The notes beneath the pieces are model-generated. The model worked only from the letters and a program-made list of their open reading frames with translations. It was not told the origin of the DNA and made no database searches. This document shows positions 8,810 through 18,960 of a stretch of 24,040 nt of DNA, in pieces. The stretch is from Flammula alnicola (lineage: Eukaryota > Basidiomycota > Agaricomycetes > Agaricales > Strophariaceae), in NCBI GenBank assembly GCA_015499995.1, contig JADNRV010000576.1, positions 1-24,040 of the forward strand. The letters run 5' to 3'. A program made the position numbers and the translations under genes. The first letter of the stretch is position 1; every line of letters starts with the position of its first letter.

Positions 8810-10175
8810 CTACACAGTCGCGGGATGTTCTGTGTCATTGGATGGAACTGGGCTGAGAGGAGCAAACACCACATCTTCGCGTAATGACAATGTTCCCTCA
8901 TGCCTTGCGCTTGGGAATAGGGTTCTGTCCTCATTCCATACAGGGCGAGAAGCGTTAGGGAAAACCTTCATTCTGCTGTTGAGTGCGACCATCATGGAGT
9001 TTGAATATACTTTTCCGAGCACCATGACAAATAGGACCCAGTATAATAGATGATCAGGAAGGATTGCCAGGACCATAACGATGATAGCTAAGGTAGCTGG
9101 GGGTGAATATATGACACATTAGAGTTAAATATATAGTCCAGCTGTTAGACACACCTGTCACTGTTCCCGTTTCGATTGTCAATACAATAATTTTTGTGAG
9201 GATATCGCGAGTCTTCTTGAATCCGGTATCTGTACGCCTCAGCTGCATACGTTCATGTCAGTTCGTAAGTTTACAGTGAAAAGTGTATGTGAAAGTACAA
9301 ACATAGTAAGTCATGCAAGCGGCAATCATTATATCGCATGCAGCGCTTCCGCCTGCCCAAATCTAGGTGACATTGAAGCTGAAATGGCAGATCGGAAGAG
9401 CAATCAAGCTTACTCCGCCTGCAATTAATGCTGTATTACTTGACAAGACTTGATCCAAAAAAACGAGCCCTTTTTGCTTGCAGCCCAATTGCGATCGCCC
9501 CTCCCAATTGAAATAATGAAAGCTGTAAGGGTAATGCGTTGAGAGAATACCGAGCCATGATGCATCTGACGCACCAGCAGTATCACTCCAGGGATATACC
9601 TAGATTGCGATACCACAAAAATTCGATAGGTATAGAAACCTTGTGAAAAGCATGCAACTGTTTTAAGACGTTATTTCTGGTACAATAATTTTAAGTATAA
9701 GGACATGTACTCACTTATGCCACTCATGATGGGAATCGAGAACCAGCCTGAATGAAGATCAAGTTTGGCGAAGGATGTCGAATTTCCAAAACCAATTGCA
9801 AACATTTTAAATGCGTCGACGGAAAGAAGAAGTGTCTGTGCAGATTCTAGCATGTACACCGCATATATCACCGTCTTCAGAAGGAAGCGGTCCTTTGGAA
9901 AGGCCGCGCAGTAAAAATCTTCAAAAGTTAGCTTGTTATCCACTCTGCTTGATATATTTTAACGATTCTTACAGACTTGTATCGTTAGAACACCGAACAA
10001 GCACAAATTTAAGGCAAAGCCTGTCAGCTAAAGTAAACAGCATGAATGCTTAGAACGCTTCATGAAGTAACCTGCATACTAAAAGTCCGACACTGTGCAG
10101 ACGAGCGCCTACTGGTCAATAGAATATATCATAATGGTCAAATAGAACTCACATTAGGTCGATCTGGGATGACAT
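8810..10175 (-). CDS. DUF6534-type multi-pass membrane protein, one apparent frameshift
   Basis: Minus-strand exons are 10175-10153, 10092-10080 (13-nt microexon), 10027-9973, 9918-9715, 9657-9575, 9522-9414, 9362-9303, 9242-9155 and 9096-8810. Introns of 51-60 nt join in consistent phases and give about 306 residues, usual for the family. Family hallmarks are FPKDRFLLK, WFSIPIMSGI, SRYIPGV, QLGGAIA, IWAGGSAACDI, RRTDTGFKKT and GKVYSNSMMVALNSR. These fit agaricomycete DUF6534 proteins, which have about seven TM segments and no established function. Exon 9522-9414 has one base too many: a 7-A run (9457-9463 on the plus strand) would need six, or the nearby 5-T run four. Every other exon is intact, so a sequence error or a very recent mutation is likely. 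The first two exons are the least certain. Confidence 0.8.
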
Positions 10176-10250
10176 CGTTAACGACAAAGAAAGGCAGAGC
10201 CGGTAAGAGACAGTGGTTGTTTACTCCTTCAGGAGTTACATTTGGCTTAG

Positions 10251-10260
10251 CTTTATATAC
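10251..10260 (-). promoter_or_regulatory. TATA-like box of the DUF6534 gene
   Basis: On the minus strand this reads GTATATAAAG, about 75 bp upstream of the proposed ATG at 10175. It is a typical spacing for a fungal core promoter. Confidence 0.35.
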
Positions 10261-10310
10261 CAGAATCAGTCCATTCTTGGATTCCTATAGACAGTTAAGA
10301 ATCTGAAAGC

Positions 10311-10695
10311 GTGGCCGCGGACTTGATGTGCCAATTCGACCCAACAGGATATCAACAGGATATTTTTAGAGATCCTCCGGGCAACACTGTGGGGCTCACT
10401 CAGGATGATATTCAACCTGAGGTTCAACCTACCGACATATTACATTCAACTGTACTTAGGATGATATTCAACGATATTAGGATTAATGTTATGATCTCAT
10501 TGGTTGAATCCCTTAGATTGACTTTCATCCTAAAATGGCCGAAATCAACCAAACCGAGAAATCTGCTTCCGTGGATGAATATCAACCGGAGATAGGTTAG
10601 GATAGGTTTGCGCCAACCAACTTGTTGTTGGTTGATAAACACTCGGTCATTGGTTTGATTTCAAGCATATAAAGAGTGAATTTTATTCTATAACA
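10311..10695. other. Non-coding region with degenerate direct and inverted repeats
   Basis: AGGATGATATTCAAC occurs twice directly (about 10402 and 10459). A partial inverted version lies at about 10504-10532 (TTGAATCCCTTAGATTGACT onward). Several GGTTG/CAACC motifs surround them. This may be an old MITE, but no clean terminal repeats or target duplication could be delimited. No exon is supported. Confidence 0.35.
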
Positions 10696-10960
10696 ATGCT
10701 ACTGTGTGCGTATGGTGCCAGCGCGTTCAGTCATCAGAAGGAACAAATCTGCACCGGCTGTCAGCTGTGTGACTCGAGAGTCGAGAAACACAATTGGGAA
10801 AAACGTGAGGGACACGTGAAGTCTGCACAGTGCCAACATATTTTTGGAACATGGAGTCAATGTGAACAGATGCTGGCAGCCAGTCGACGCCCGGAATTTG
10901 GACACCGTGGTGCCAGTTCGATGTGGGTCGAACGTTTAGAGCCATGGATTGTCCACGCAT
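10696..10960. other. Region open in more than one frame, uncertain coding status
   Basis: About 265 bp remain open in one plus-strand frame (10696-10962) and two minus-strand frames. The stretch directly adjoins the 138-bp tandem array. Neither product resembles a known family. The minus-strand version (VQIPGVDWLPASVHID) has the more protein-like look and could belong to the same decayed gene as the repeat array. Confidence 0.2.
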
Positions 10961-10990
10961 AATAATTCCTCACTTTTCGCCGTATGGTTA

Positions 10991-11622
10991 GATCCTGAGC
11001 GCATGTAATTCTTTGGGTTGTCTATGTATTCCGACACCTCATCCAGACCCAAAAAATGATGTGCTGTCTGTCTTAGTTGACCCGTGATTGTAGGCTGTTG
11101 AGGCAGGTACCCCCTCTGTGTCTGGTCAGATCCTGAACGCGTGTAATTCTTTGGGTTGTCCACGAATTCCTACACCTTGTCCAGACCCAAATAAAAAGGT
11201 GCCGTCTCTCTTGGCTGACCCGTGATTGTGTGCTTTGGAGCCAGGTACCCCCTCTGTGTCTGGTCAGATCCTGAACGCGTGTAACCCCTTACGATGGTCA
11301 TAAATTCCGACACCTTATCCAGACCCAAATAAAAAGGTGCCGTCTCTCTTGGCTGACCCGTGATTGTAGGCTGTTGAGGCAGGTACCCCCTCTGTGTCTG
11401 GTCAGATCCTGAACGCGTGTAATTCTTTGGGTTGTCCACGAATTCCGACACCTTGTCCAGACCCAAATAAAAAGGTGCCGTCTCTCTTGGTTGACCCGTG
11501 ATTGTGTGCTTTGGAGCCAGGTACCCCCTCTGTGTCTGGTCAGATCCTGAACGCGTGTAACCCCTTACGATGGTCATAAATTCCGACACCTTATCCAGAC
11601 CCAAAAAATAATGTGCCGTCTG
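10991..11622 (-). repeat. 138-bp coding-type tandem repeat, about 4.6 copies
   Basis: Units start at 10991, 11129, 11267, 11405 and 11543, each exactly 138 bp after the last, with a partial final unit. Since 138 = 46 x 3, the array is open in one minus-strand frame and encodes a 46-residue repeat (TRSGSDQTQRGYL then TITGQPRETAPFYLGLDK). Two variable patches alternate between units: VDNPKN versus MTIVRG, and LPQQP versus LAPKH. The true period is therefore a 276-bp dimer, and 11129-11404 is almost identical to 11405 onward. One base change makes TAG at 11170-11172 (TCG in sister units) and breaks the frame. The minus-strand frame closes at 10936. No family was recognised; it may be the decayed repeat domain of a host or element protein. 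Confidence 0.85.
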
Positions 11623-12136
11623 TCATACTCAACTCAGATATTTGTGCTGTGGAGTCAGATTGTGATAATACATCATACAATAGGCGGTTCACGAGATTTG
11701 AAACCTCGGTCACTTGTAGGTGCTAATGGACCATCAATGCTGCTGAACTCATTCAGTATACCACCTAACCGCCTCTCATCCATCAAATTGTCTGCCCTCT
11801 CCTGTGTTGCACGACTTGTCGGACAAATGAACTCACTGATATGTACTTGATGTTGCATAGCTGGTGGCTTGCTCGTTGTGTTAATGCATTTTTTCAGCAG
11901 TTTATTTGGTTTGGCACTGAATGAAAGCTGAGACTTTCGCAAACAGCAGTTTCCACGTCATTGCTAGCAAATTATATCTGACACTAATAGGTGATATCTC
12001 ACCGGGATCCAACAGCCTCCTGAGTCTGGTTCGCATGATACGCATAAGGCTTGCACAATGTGCATATTTATTGGTGGTATGTATATAAAAATGAGAATAC
12101 TTCTAATGTGGCGCTCGTGACAGCAGTGTGCTGATA
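11623..12136. other. Intergenic region, nothing recognised
   Basis: No splice-supported exon is visible. A minus-strand open frame of 89 codons (11942-11673) has no recognised family and no upstream or downstream exons. The stretch after 12040 is the 3' flank of the neighbouring minus-strand gene. Confidence 0.35.
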
Positions 12137-13518
12137 TCACTCCGGAACTACATTCCCAGACACTACGTCGTCTACACGCTGTTGGAATTCATCGGGCAAA
12201 GTATCCTTGATTTCATAGTCCTCGTCGGCTCCGTATAACTGTCGGTCAGCCTTGAGGATGGCATTGAAAGCCCTAATGAGTCAGATCGGTAAGTGATTGT
12301 GAGGAAACCTAAGAGATTATAACCCACTTTGTGACTTTAGAGACGGAGGAGTCTGCTGTCTTGCGAATAAACTCAAGGCGGTCGTCAATCAGGTTCCAAT
12401 ACCTCTCAGAGCCCCCACATTCTCTGTGAACCTTGCGCTGTCAAGATATGTCAGACGGGAGCAGTGGCAGGAGAAGAAAACGTCACTTGCCATAATTGCC
12501 ACTCGGGCGCAAAGCTGGACGGTGGGACGACACGGCGTATCTTTGACGATCTGCTGGGCAAGGGCAAATATGTTCTGGTTGGAAATGATGCTCTGATTAA
12601 TCTGTTCAAGAAGAGAGGAAACGTTGGGTCCCTGTCAGTAAAACAGGGTACTCGCACTGGTGCGTCACGTACAATTTTCTTGATCTTTGATCGAAGTTGG
12701 GTGAGGGCGTAACTGACTTGGGTTTTTATCTTTTCCCAACTAGCATAGTCGTGCTCAATTCTAGGTGGCAGATCAAAACGATATTTGCTAATAATATTCT
12801 ATATAAAGTGATCAATGCAAAGTTCAAGGAAGGGTGAAGGACAGACCAAGATATGATTACGAGGAATGTTGCCTTTATAGGCGCTGATCTTGACGGAAAG
12901 GAGAACAGCAAGCGCATAGTTGCTGATGTTGGTCTATGAACAGCTAAGCTATGAGCAACAGGTCAAGTCTTAGAGACATACTTTGAGCTCTTCAGAGACC
13001 TGAAACGGTGGTGCCGCCGACTGGAACGAGTCCACCTTGTTCTCCACTGACAAGAGACAAATCAAGAGCTTTGCTTGCCGGCCAAGGGGCGAGTCCTACA
13101 TATGACGTTTAGACGTGCAAGTCAAACAACACATCAATCGGTCAGTGGGACTCACCAACAGGAACGCTTCCAATTCGTCGCGTTGTTCTGCCCGCAGCTT
13201 CTTGCGTGTTGCAGAACGTAGACTCGCCGCGGTAACATTGCTTATTGATGGCGCCAATGCTTGAAACTGTGTCGGCGTCGTCGAAGGATCATCCTCGGGT
13301 TCAGTATCTCCACCGTTGGCTGAATCGCCTTCCTGACGCGGTCGTTTCCCAAGGGTCGACAGTTCTGGTGGGGGGCTAGAGTGCAGCATGGCAGCTTCAA
13401 TCTCCAGCTCTGCATTTGTTCGCAGAAAGACAGCACCTTCCCTCTGGAGAGGGCGGGACTGGGCAGATGTAATGGATCGAGCAGAAGTATTAGGTGAGTC
13501 GTCATCGACGGGAGCCAT
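12137..13518 (-). CDS. Conserved agaricomycete protein of unknown function, seven exons
   Basis: Exons 13518-13156, 13095-12982, 12933-12847, 12798-12673, 12631-12491, 12437-12328 and 12272-12137 join in consistent phases and give 358 residues ending at TGA 12139-12137. The start is the first ATG of the long first frame (MAPVDDDSPN). Residues 1-110 are low-complexity and Ser/Pro-rich with a basic KRPRQ patch. From about 107 there is a conserved helical domain: KLRAEQRDELEAFLL, LGRQAKLLICLL, ISNYALAVLLSVK, KYRFDLPPRIEHD, LCARVAIMRK, then an acidic C-terminus. This pattern recurs in many agaric proteins without a named domain. Introns are 41-60 nt; the one after codon IM (12490-12438) begins with GC instead of GT. 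The gene is intact, with no lesion. Confidence 0.85.
12438..12490 (-). other. GC-AG intron
   Basis: On the minus strand this 53-nt intron starts GCAAGTGACG and ends CTTGACAG. It joins two phase-0 exons that together continue the conserved frame (CARVAIM then RKVHREC). The only nearby GT (GTGACG, four bases in) would shift the frame and hit a stop shortly after. The +3 to +6 bases AAGT fit the strong consensus usual for GC donors. Confidence 0.75.
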
Positions 13519-13849
13519 TGTGGGATGATGAAAAGAAGAGAAATATCGAGCCCTTTTGTATAATGGTCTTACATACGCAAATGACTCGGGTTCTTCTGCT
13601 GAGTCACTCTGAGTCAACAAACAATCAACAGGGACAATATATGCTTGACCAAATCAGATAATCGGAAACGGTCTGAACCAATCCGTCACAGCAAATGTGC
13701 CTGTTTGCCTTGCCAAGGAAACTAGAAATCTGTCGCTTATTAATAGGGAAATTCTCTGTCTTTAGAAAAAGACTCCAATAAGATTCGTACCTCACATATG
13801 CACCAGCTGCAAGATATGCACTTCCTAACAGGAACGCCGGTCTTGTCCC
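13519..13849. other. Intergenic region, nothing recognised
   Basis: The first 100 bp upstream of 13518 are the leader of the minus-strand gene. The open frame continues upstream of the chosen ATG, but in-frame ATGs further up lack family support. No other feature is visible. Confidence 0.3.
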
Positions 13850-14787
13850 CTAACAAGATCTCTGAACTTCTACAGGCTCGAGTCGTGGGACAGCATCATG
13901 TCCTGTTAAAGTGGAAGCTTCAAGCTTGAATTCCGTTACGAACTGCCGGAAGAACGCATGCTTGAATGTCAAAAATAAGGAGGTCTCACTGCCGTTTAAC
14001 TCTAGGAATTTGACACTTGGATTCCGCGACACGGTGCCATTGGCTGGGACAGGCGACACGACGGGGGCTGTTGGTGACCGAGAAAATGACAGCATATTTT
14101 TCAGGCCTACCACCAACCAACTTGGAGGATGTCCAATAAAGACAGGTAAACCTCAGCAGTATCCTTCATATTGAGGAGAACGGCGAACGATATGCGTTTG
14201 GGAGTCGGGACTAAAAAGGAACTGTGAGCTTATGCTGCAATATGAAATCAAAAGTAGAAGTTCTTGTTGTTGGATTGCACCTCACTTGCGGCCAATGAGA
14301 CAAGCACACTGGAAAGCAGAGATCGGTAAAGTTTTGTAGAAAACACTAAGAAGAAACGCACACATCAAGAAGGTCACATTGATCTGATTCTTTAGATGCC
14401 TGTTGTTGAGAAGAAATTGTAAGTTCACGCGTCATACGGTTCCTGAATCGCTGGCACTCAACGAACTCATTAAGCGTCTCAGGCCGCTACCCTTGCTTGA
14501 ACGCCGCCTAGTCCAGTACCCAAGGACTCCATCAACGCAAAGCCGCCTAGCCCAGGAGCCGCTTGTGTTACTTAACACACTCGTTATGAAACGGTGTCTT
14601 GGCTCGAGGTTAACACCAGCGTACGGGTACGCTCGACAATGAGACTCGCTCCTTGAAAGGCTTGCGCTGCAAAGTAAAAGGTAAGGATTTCGATCTGCAT
14701 TGTAGATAAATAAATTAAATACTCACTTATTCTAGTCTTGGCGTATAGATCGTCGCCTCTTAGAACTGGCGCTACCTTGGCGAAGGT
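13850..14787 (-). CDS. Probable membrane protein, broken or unresolved gene model
   Basis: Several minus-strand segments look coding and splice in phase. Exon 14787-14727 contains VAPVLRGDDLYAKTRI, 14666-14615 contains QAFQGASLIVERTRTL, and 14399-14286 contains a hydrophobic helix VTFLMCAFLLSVFY. Later come a hydrophobic stretch near 14190-14120 (RISFAVLLNMKD) and a long Ser/Thr-rich C-terminal frame ending at 13850. The intron 14614-14400 is 215 nt, four times the local norm, and may hold an insertion. The segment at 14190-14120 and the C-terminal frame are in different frames with no usable splice between them, so the gene is decayed or contains an indel. The 5' end was not found. The family is unknown; a multi-pass membrane protein is likely. 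Confidence 0.35.
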
Positions 14788-14957
14788 CTGTCAGGTTTGG
14801 TTTTCTGAGGACAGAAGGGAGCATTTTGAATTCTTTTCTGCTTGCGTTATAGGCTTCATATTGTCCAACAGCTCGAAACCATCGCATGAGAGGTGGAACA
14901 AACAACAACACGTTTGTCATTTTTCGCATGAGCTGGGGAGGTTAGCGTATGGTGTGC

Positions 14958-15397
14958 TCATGCGGTGTCCATGGAGAGGTGATGGGTACAAAAGTGTTTT
15001 TCTGAAATCAAGAAAGGAAGTCAGTAAGTTACTGACAGGTACGAGGATAGGCACACACTGCTCCCATGCTCTCTGTCTGGTAATGAGCTGCGCTCCCGTA
15101 TTTGTCGTGGTACGACTGCGAGGGTTGCGTGTACCCAGCCTGCACTGATGCGCCCGATTCGGGTCCCCTGTATGCCCAGTCCCCGCCGTCGGGCGTTATG
15201 GCCAGCATGGAGGCCGGGTAGACTGCCCAGTGTCGCGACGCTTGCTCGGTCGTGGACCTTCGTCGCGGTCCACCTCGGGTGACGCGGCTCGTTTTCGGTC
15301 GGCTTGTAGTTTTTTGTTCAAGTTGCGGAGGTGCATAACCTCCGATTTCGCCGTAGACAGGAGGAATAATACCTCGTGGATGAAGATTGGACGTCAT
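14958..15397 (-). CDS. Small hypothetical protein, two exons
   Basis: Exon 15397-15043 starts at an ATG in a frame that is open further upstream. Exon 15001-14958 follows a 41-nt intron (15042-15002, GTACCT...TTCAG) and ends at TGA 14960-14958, giving about 132 residues. The product is polar, rich in Gly, Pro, Tyr and Arg (IIPPVYGEIGGYAPPQLEQK), with no TM or signal peptide. The frame extends upstream to 15514, so the true start or an upstream exon may differ, and it could be the 3' part of the gene beginning at 16044. No family was recognised. Confidence 0.35.
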
Positions 15398-15640
15398 GTG
15401 GTTGACGGAGGGAGGAAACAGTTCTACTCTTCGAATTCGGATCAAATCCTGGGCCGCGGCAGCAAAGCAAACTCGACTCGACGATCCTAAGCAACGCGAA
15501 AAGAAGAAAAGCAAAGTGTCAGTGTGTTACCAAAGCACCAATTTCCTCCCCATCCAAAGCACCAACATCCCACCCTCTTGCTCTGCTTCCCCGACCTCTC
15601 GACCCCTCGGTCCCCTCGAAGCCCTGTTTCTGCTGATAGG

Positions 15641-16044
15641 TTAAACCTTCCTTCCAGAAATCCCATTCGCCTCCGTAATGTTGTCGTCTTCATCATGATG
15701 GTTGAAGAAAAGACGACCTTCGCAGGCACAGCACTTTTGGCACAGCCACTGTCCTAATTAGGCTGCTCCCTCTTGCGCAATTGTCGTCAAGTGAAAAACT
15801 TACCTCGGTTGCAGCAGTCTCCTAATAGAATCCAAATGTCAATTTAAAACATATGTTCAAGTTGACTGTGTCCCCCCTACATGGACTGAAACACCTCCTG
15901 CGCGCCGCAAATCCGAGCATCGTCGTTGCAGAAGTCTGGTAGTGCATATGTATTTTATTAGTGCCTACGCGCAATGCAAATGTAAAAAAAATGTTGATAC
16001 TACCCTCTCGGATCAGAGCATGAGATACTTGGGAAAATATTCAT
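15641..16044 (-). CDS. Possible small Cys-rich protein, four exons
   Basis: A phase-consistent chain exists: 16044-16004, 15935-15895, 15821-15804 (18-nt exon) and 15753-15641. It uses GT-AG introns and gives about 70 residues with eight Cys, including CCNRG and LCQKCCACEG, ending at TAA 15643-15641. The ATG lies about 70 bp downstream of a TATA-like GTATATA (near 16112, read on the minus strand). A competing reading keeps 15753 onward in another frame down to 15487 and could join the downstream small gene. Both are tentative; the 18-nt exon is a weak point. Confidence 0.25.
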
Positions 16045-16160
16045 CAACGGAATACACGATGTTGATTGCAAGATAAAAATAAAAAACAGGTACGTGCAAC
16101 GGCGACGAATGGTATATACATAACGAAAGCTCAAGAAGAGCGACGACAGAGAATAGAACA

Positions 16161-17138
16161 TTATGCAACTTTCGCTTTCTTGCGCGGAGGGGCGACACCA
16201 TCACCAGCGATCATATTAGCGTTCTCGGAGTTAATCCGCTGCTTGGTGGCCTCAAAGTATTTGATGTCGAAAGGTGTCTGACCTGCAAGAGTGAAATCTA
16301 AATATTGATGAGCACCCGCAAAATATGGAAACTATAAATTCCTTACCACCACATGGGACTCTCCACAAGGGTTCCCAACCACGCTGCCATTCAACACTGT
16401 ACTTCTCCTTCTCCCGAAGAACAAGAGAGTGCGAAGGAACACGTCTTCTATGCTGCCAAGCGGCCTTCAGAGTGGGATCAACCTCAAGAACATTATCGAT
16501 CTGTCTGTCGAGTAAACGGGAGGTGCAGTGCGGAACTCCTCCATAATCCTTTGTCTCAGCAACAGTCTTGTACATCGATAGGCTGGCCAATATCTGGACG
16601 AAAAAAAGAGATATAAGATCATCGGCGATACCATCATGCGGGCCAGTGAAAGTGGTGCATGCACGGAGCCAGTTGAGAATGCGTAAGGCAACGCCGCGCG
16701 CATAGCAATACGCGAGTCTTTCGTTATTGGGAATACCATTGATGTCACCACTATTCATTAACATTGCCTGGGCAGGAGTGGCATCATCGTCTTCCCCTTG
16801 ATTTGGAGCGCTGTACGTCCTAAAATCGAGGACGTTGCCGAGAATTACTATAACTGCAAGACAGATAACGTTGAGCACGCCCTCCATTGTCTCGACGTTA
16901 GGTAGGTGAATCCACGCAGGATCTGTGAGTGGAAATGAGCCGAAAATATAATGAATCAAGGAAGGATCTCACCTGTTTCTGAGATGCTGCCCTCTATCAG
17001 GCCGACATGGTAGAAGATCATGATCCTCCGCAGTAGGTGACGAGAGGGAATATGCTCCGTATTGGTCAAAAACTTGTTGAGAACAAACATCAGGAAAATG
17101 AAGTTTTTCCTCAGAGAAACCCAGGGTGCTTTAGGCAT
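16161..17138 (-). CDS. Hypothetical protein with nuclear-type basic C-terminus, three exons
   Basis: Exons 17138-16973, 16922-16347 and 16282-16161, with introns of 50 and 64 nt, join in phase 1 and encode 287 residues ending at TAA. The N-terminal 55 residues include a hydrophobic patch (FIFLMFVLNKFL). The central part is helical with ERLAYCYARGVALRILNWL and DDLISLFFVQILASL. The C-terminus has a Gln/Asn-rich segment and a basic PPRKKAKVA tail resembling a nuclear localisation signal. No known domain was recognised. The frame is intact throughout. The first ~9 codons lie in sequence similar to the repeat found near 22930-22970 (CCCAGGGTGCTTT), so the native start may have been replaced or may lie further upstream. 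Confidence 0.65.
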
Positions 17139-17420
17139 CTCTAAAGACTCTAAAGACTACAAAGACTCAAAGCTTCTCAGGCAGCTTTGAAATCTAAGTG
17201 ACTTGGTAACTATTTCCTCAAAGATGTCTCAAAGCCACTCCACTTGCTTTGAAAGCGGAGCCAAAGAAGTCTGAAAGCCAAACTAAAGAAGTCTGAAAGC
17301 AACCCAAAGCAACCCAAAGCACTCTCAAAGCAGGTCCAAAGCACTCCCAAAGCACTCCCAAAGCACTCCCAAAGCAGTTCAAAGCAGGGCCAGAGTAACC
17401 TAGAGCAATCATAAAGCTCT
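17139..17420. repeat. AAAGC-rich minisatellite-like region
   Basis: Many short related units occur: AACCCAAAGC (17300-17320) and the 11-mer CACTCCCAAAG about three times (17342-17374), plus diverged AAAGACTC and GTCTGAAAGC units nearer the gene. Similar CCCAAAGCA units recur at 22780-22960. The minus-strand frame across it (17412-17218) is a by-product of the repeat. Confidence 0.6.
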
Positions 17421-17579
17421 TTAAATCCTGTTATTTCTCAGGTATCTAGGCTTTATCAATCTCACAAAAGTATATATGGAAAAGCATATATGAAACAAAT
17501 TTATTAAAATTGTATACATCCTAAATTAATACAGAATTTACTACCCGCATCTCGAAAAAATGGCTGAATCGAAGATAAA

Positions 17580-18240
17580 CAATGCTGGGGGACAGCAGAT
17601 GTCATGGAGGTCATACAAGCCTCAGCTGTAAAATGGCTGCAGATCCGTTTCTCAAACGATGCAGACGAGACGGCAACTTGAGGGCGAGAACACTGCAAAT
17701 GCGACACATAAGTATCTTGAGTGCCATTCTTGTAGATCTCACACATACCTTTAGCACCTGTGAACCTCGCATCCCAGCTTCGAGCCCTTAGCTACATGCT
17801 TTGCCTGCCCACGAATGATGGATAAACCACTCCCTGTGTCTGTGTGATGGCTATGCACTGCTGTATTCTGCCCTAGAACGAGCTTGCTGAGTTGTGTTCG
17901 CTAGTGCTCATGTCATCGATGAGGATGAGAGGCCTGAGGAACAAGGTAAGTAAAGCTGGCCAGTGTCGAAAACGAGAACTTACCAGGTGTCTGCAAGTCC
18001 ATCATCATCTCTGTACTGTGCTGAGCCCTCGATCACAAGCTATACTCATCATACCCAACGTTCAAATGACTGGCCAGTTGCGGAGGGAGTAGTGCAAAGT
18101 GTCGTCGTTGATAGCTGGTAAATGCAGGATAAGGTGAGTACTCAAACGTCGCATTCCATGTCCAGGGGTGGCTTACCTCGTAGACTCTGTGTAGCCTGCT
18201 TTTTTCCCCCATATCCGCTGCTATCCTTCGAATGCACAAG
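17580..18240. repeat. Diverged tandem duplication, copy 1
   Basis: This shares an ordered series of matching blocks with 18335-18960: GGACAGCAGATG, GCGAGAACACTGCAA, GCATCCCAGCTTC, AACGTTCAAATG, GAGCTGGTAAA-like sequence, and a T/C-rich block ending TTTCCCCCAT. Offsets between blocks range from about 760 down to 710 bp. Minus-strand splice-like signals and short open frames (for example VSHLQCSRPQ) suggest a duplicated gene that has decayed, but no family or complete model can be given. Confidence 0.6.
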
Positions 18241-18334
18241 GGTCAGCGGCATCTGGGTGCCTCCATTAACCTGCTCTGAGCATGATGGGCACCTCTCCTC
18301 CTCAACAACACACCACCTGGTTGAAGAGAAGAGA

Positions 18335-18960
18335 ACAACGCTGGAGGACAGCAGATGACACAGGTTGTACGTGCCTCCACTTCTGCGCTGTTATCGACAG
18401 TTGCAGAGCCGATTTGGTGACATGTGGATTGACGACGAGAACACTGCAAGGCGGGCAAGGTAAGTATCCCATATCCAGTTCTCGTGGTCGATCGAACACA
18501 AACCATATCCCAGCTGTTCCATGAACCTTGCATCCCAGCTTCCAGCAGATATGTACAACTTGGCATGCCTACAAACGACAAATGAAGGATGCCAGTGTCT
18601 GTGAGCTGGTACATGCCTGTGAGCTGGTATGTGCCGCCATATGCTATGTGTCAAACATTTGTTGAGTCATGTTAGAAAGTGTCATGGTCGTGTTTTCATA
18701 TTCAAAACAGAAACGTACCGTGGTGTACGGATCCATCCCATCATCTCCTAGCCCTCAAGCACATGTGAGATGAGTCATGGCTAACGTTCGAATGGCTGGC
18801 AGATTGCGTGGCGAAAGATGTGAGCTGGTAAAGGCAGAAAAAAGACGAGTGTTAGAGCCATCATATTCACTCTGGGATGCTTACCCAGTGGTAGACACTT
18901 GCTCTTTTCTCCCATCCATCCAACCTGGCCCACATTCATATTGCAGGGAGAAGCACATGT
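18335..18960. repeat. Diverged tandem duplication, copy 2
   Basis: The second copy of the preceding unit, with the same block order. A minus-strand stretch matching copy 1 in translation (WDTYLARLAVFSS region, 18470-18430) is the best-preserved candidate exon. Near 18592-18630 a short direct repeat CTGTGAGCTGGTA occurs twice. The remaining coding potential is unclear. Confidence 0.6.

Noticed and set aside
9575..9657. Suspected second frameshift in the DUF6534 gene at a T run
   Set aside because: Recounting the run (five A on the plus strand, 9617-9621) shows the frame is intact through RIFVVSQSRYIPG.
10311..10695. Third MITE between the DUF6534 gene and the tandem array
   Set aside because: Internal direct and inverted repeats exist, but no matching terminal repeats with a target duplication could be placed.
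17218..17412. Minus-strand frame encoding a repetitive Leu/Gly/Cys-rich peptide
   Set aside because: It is a direct product of the AAAGC minisatellite and has no initiating context or homologous frame elsewhere.
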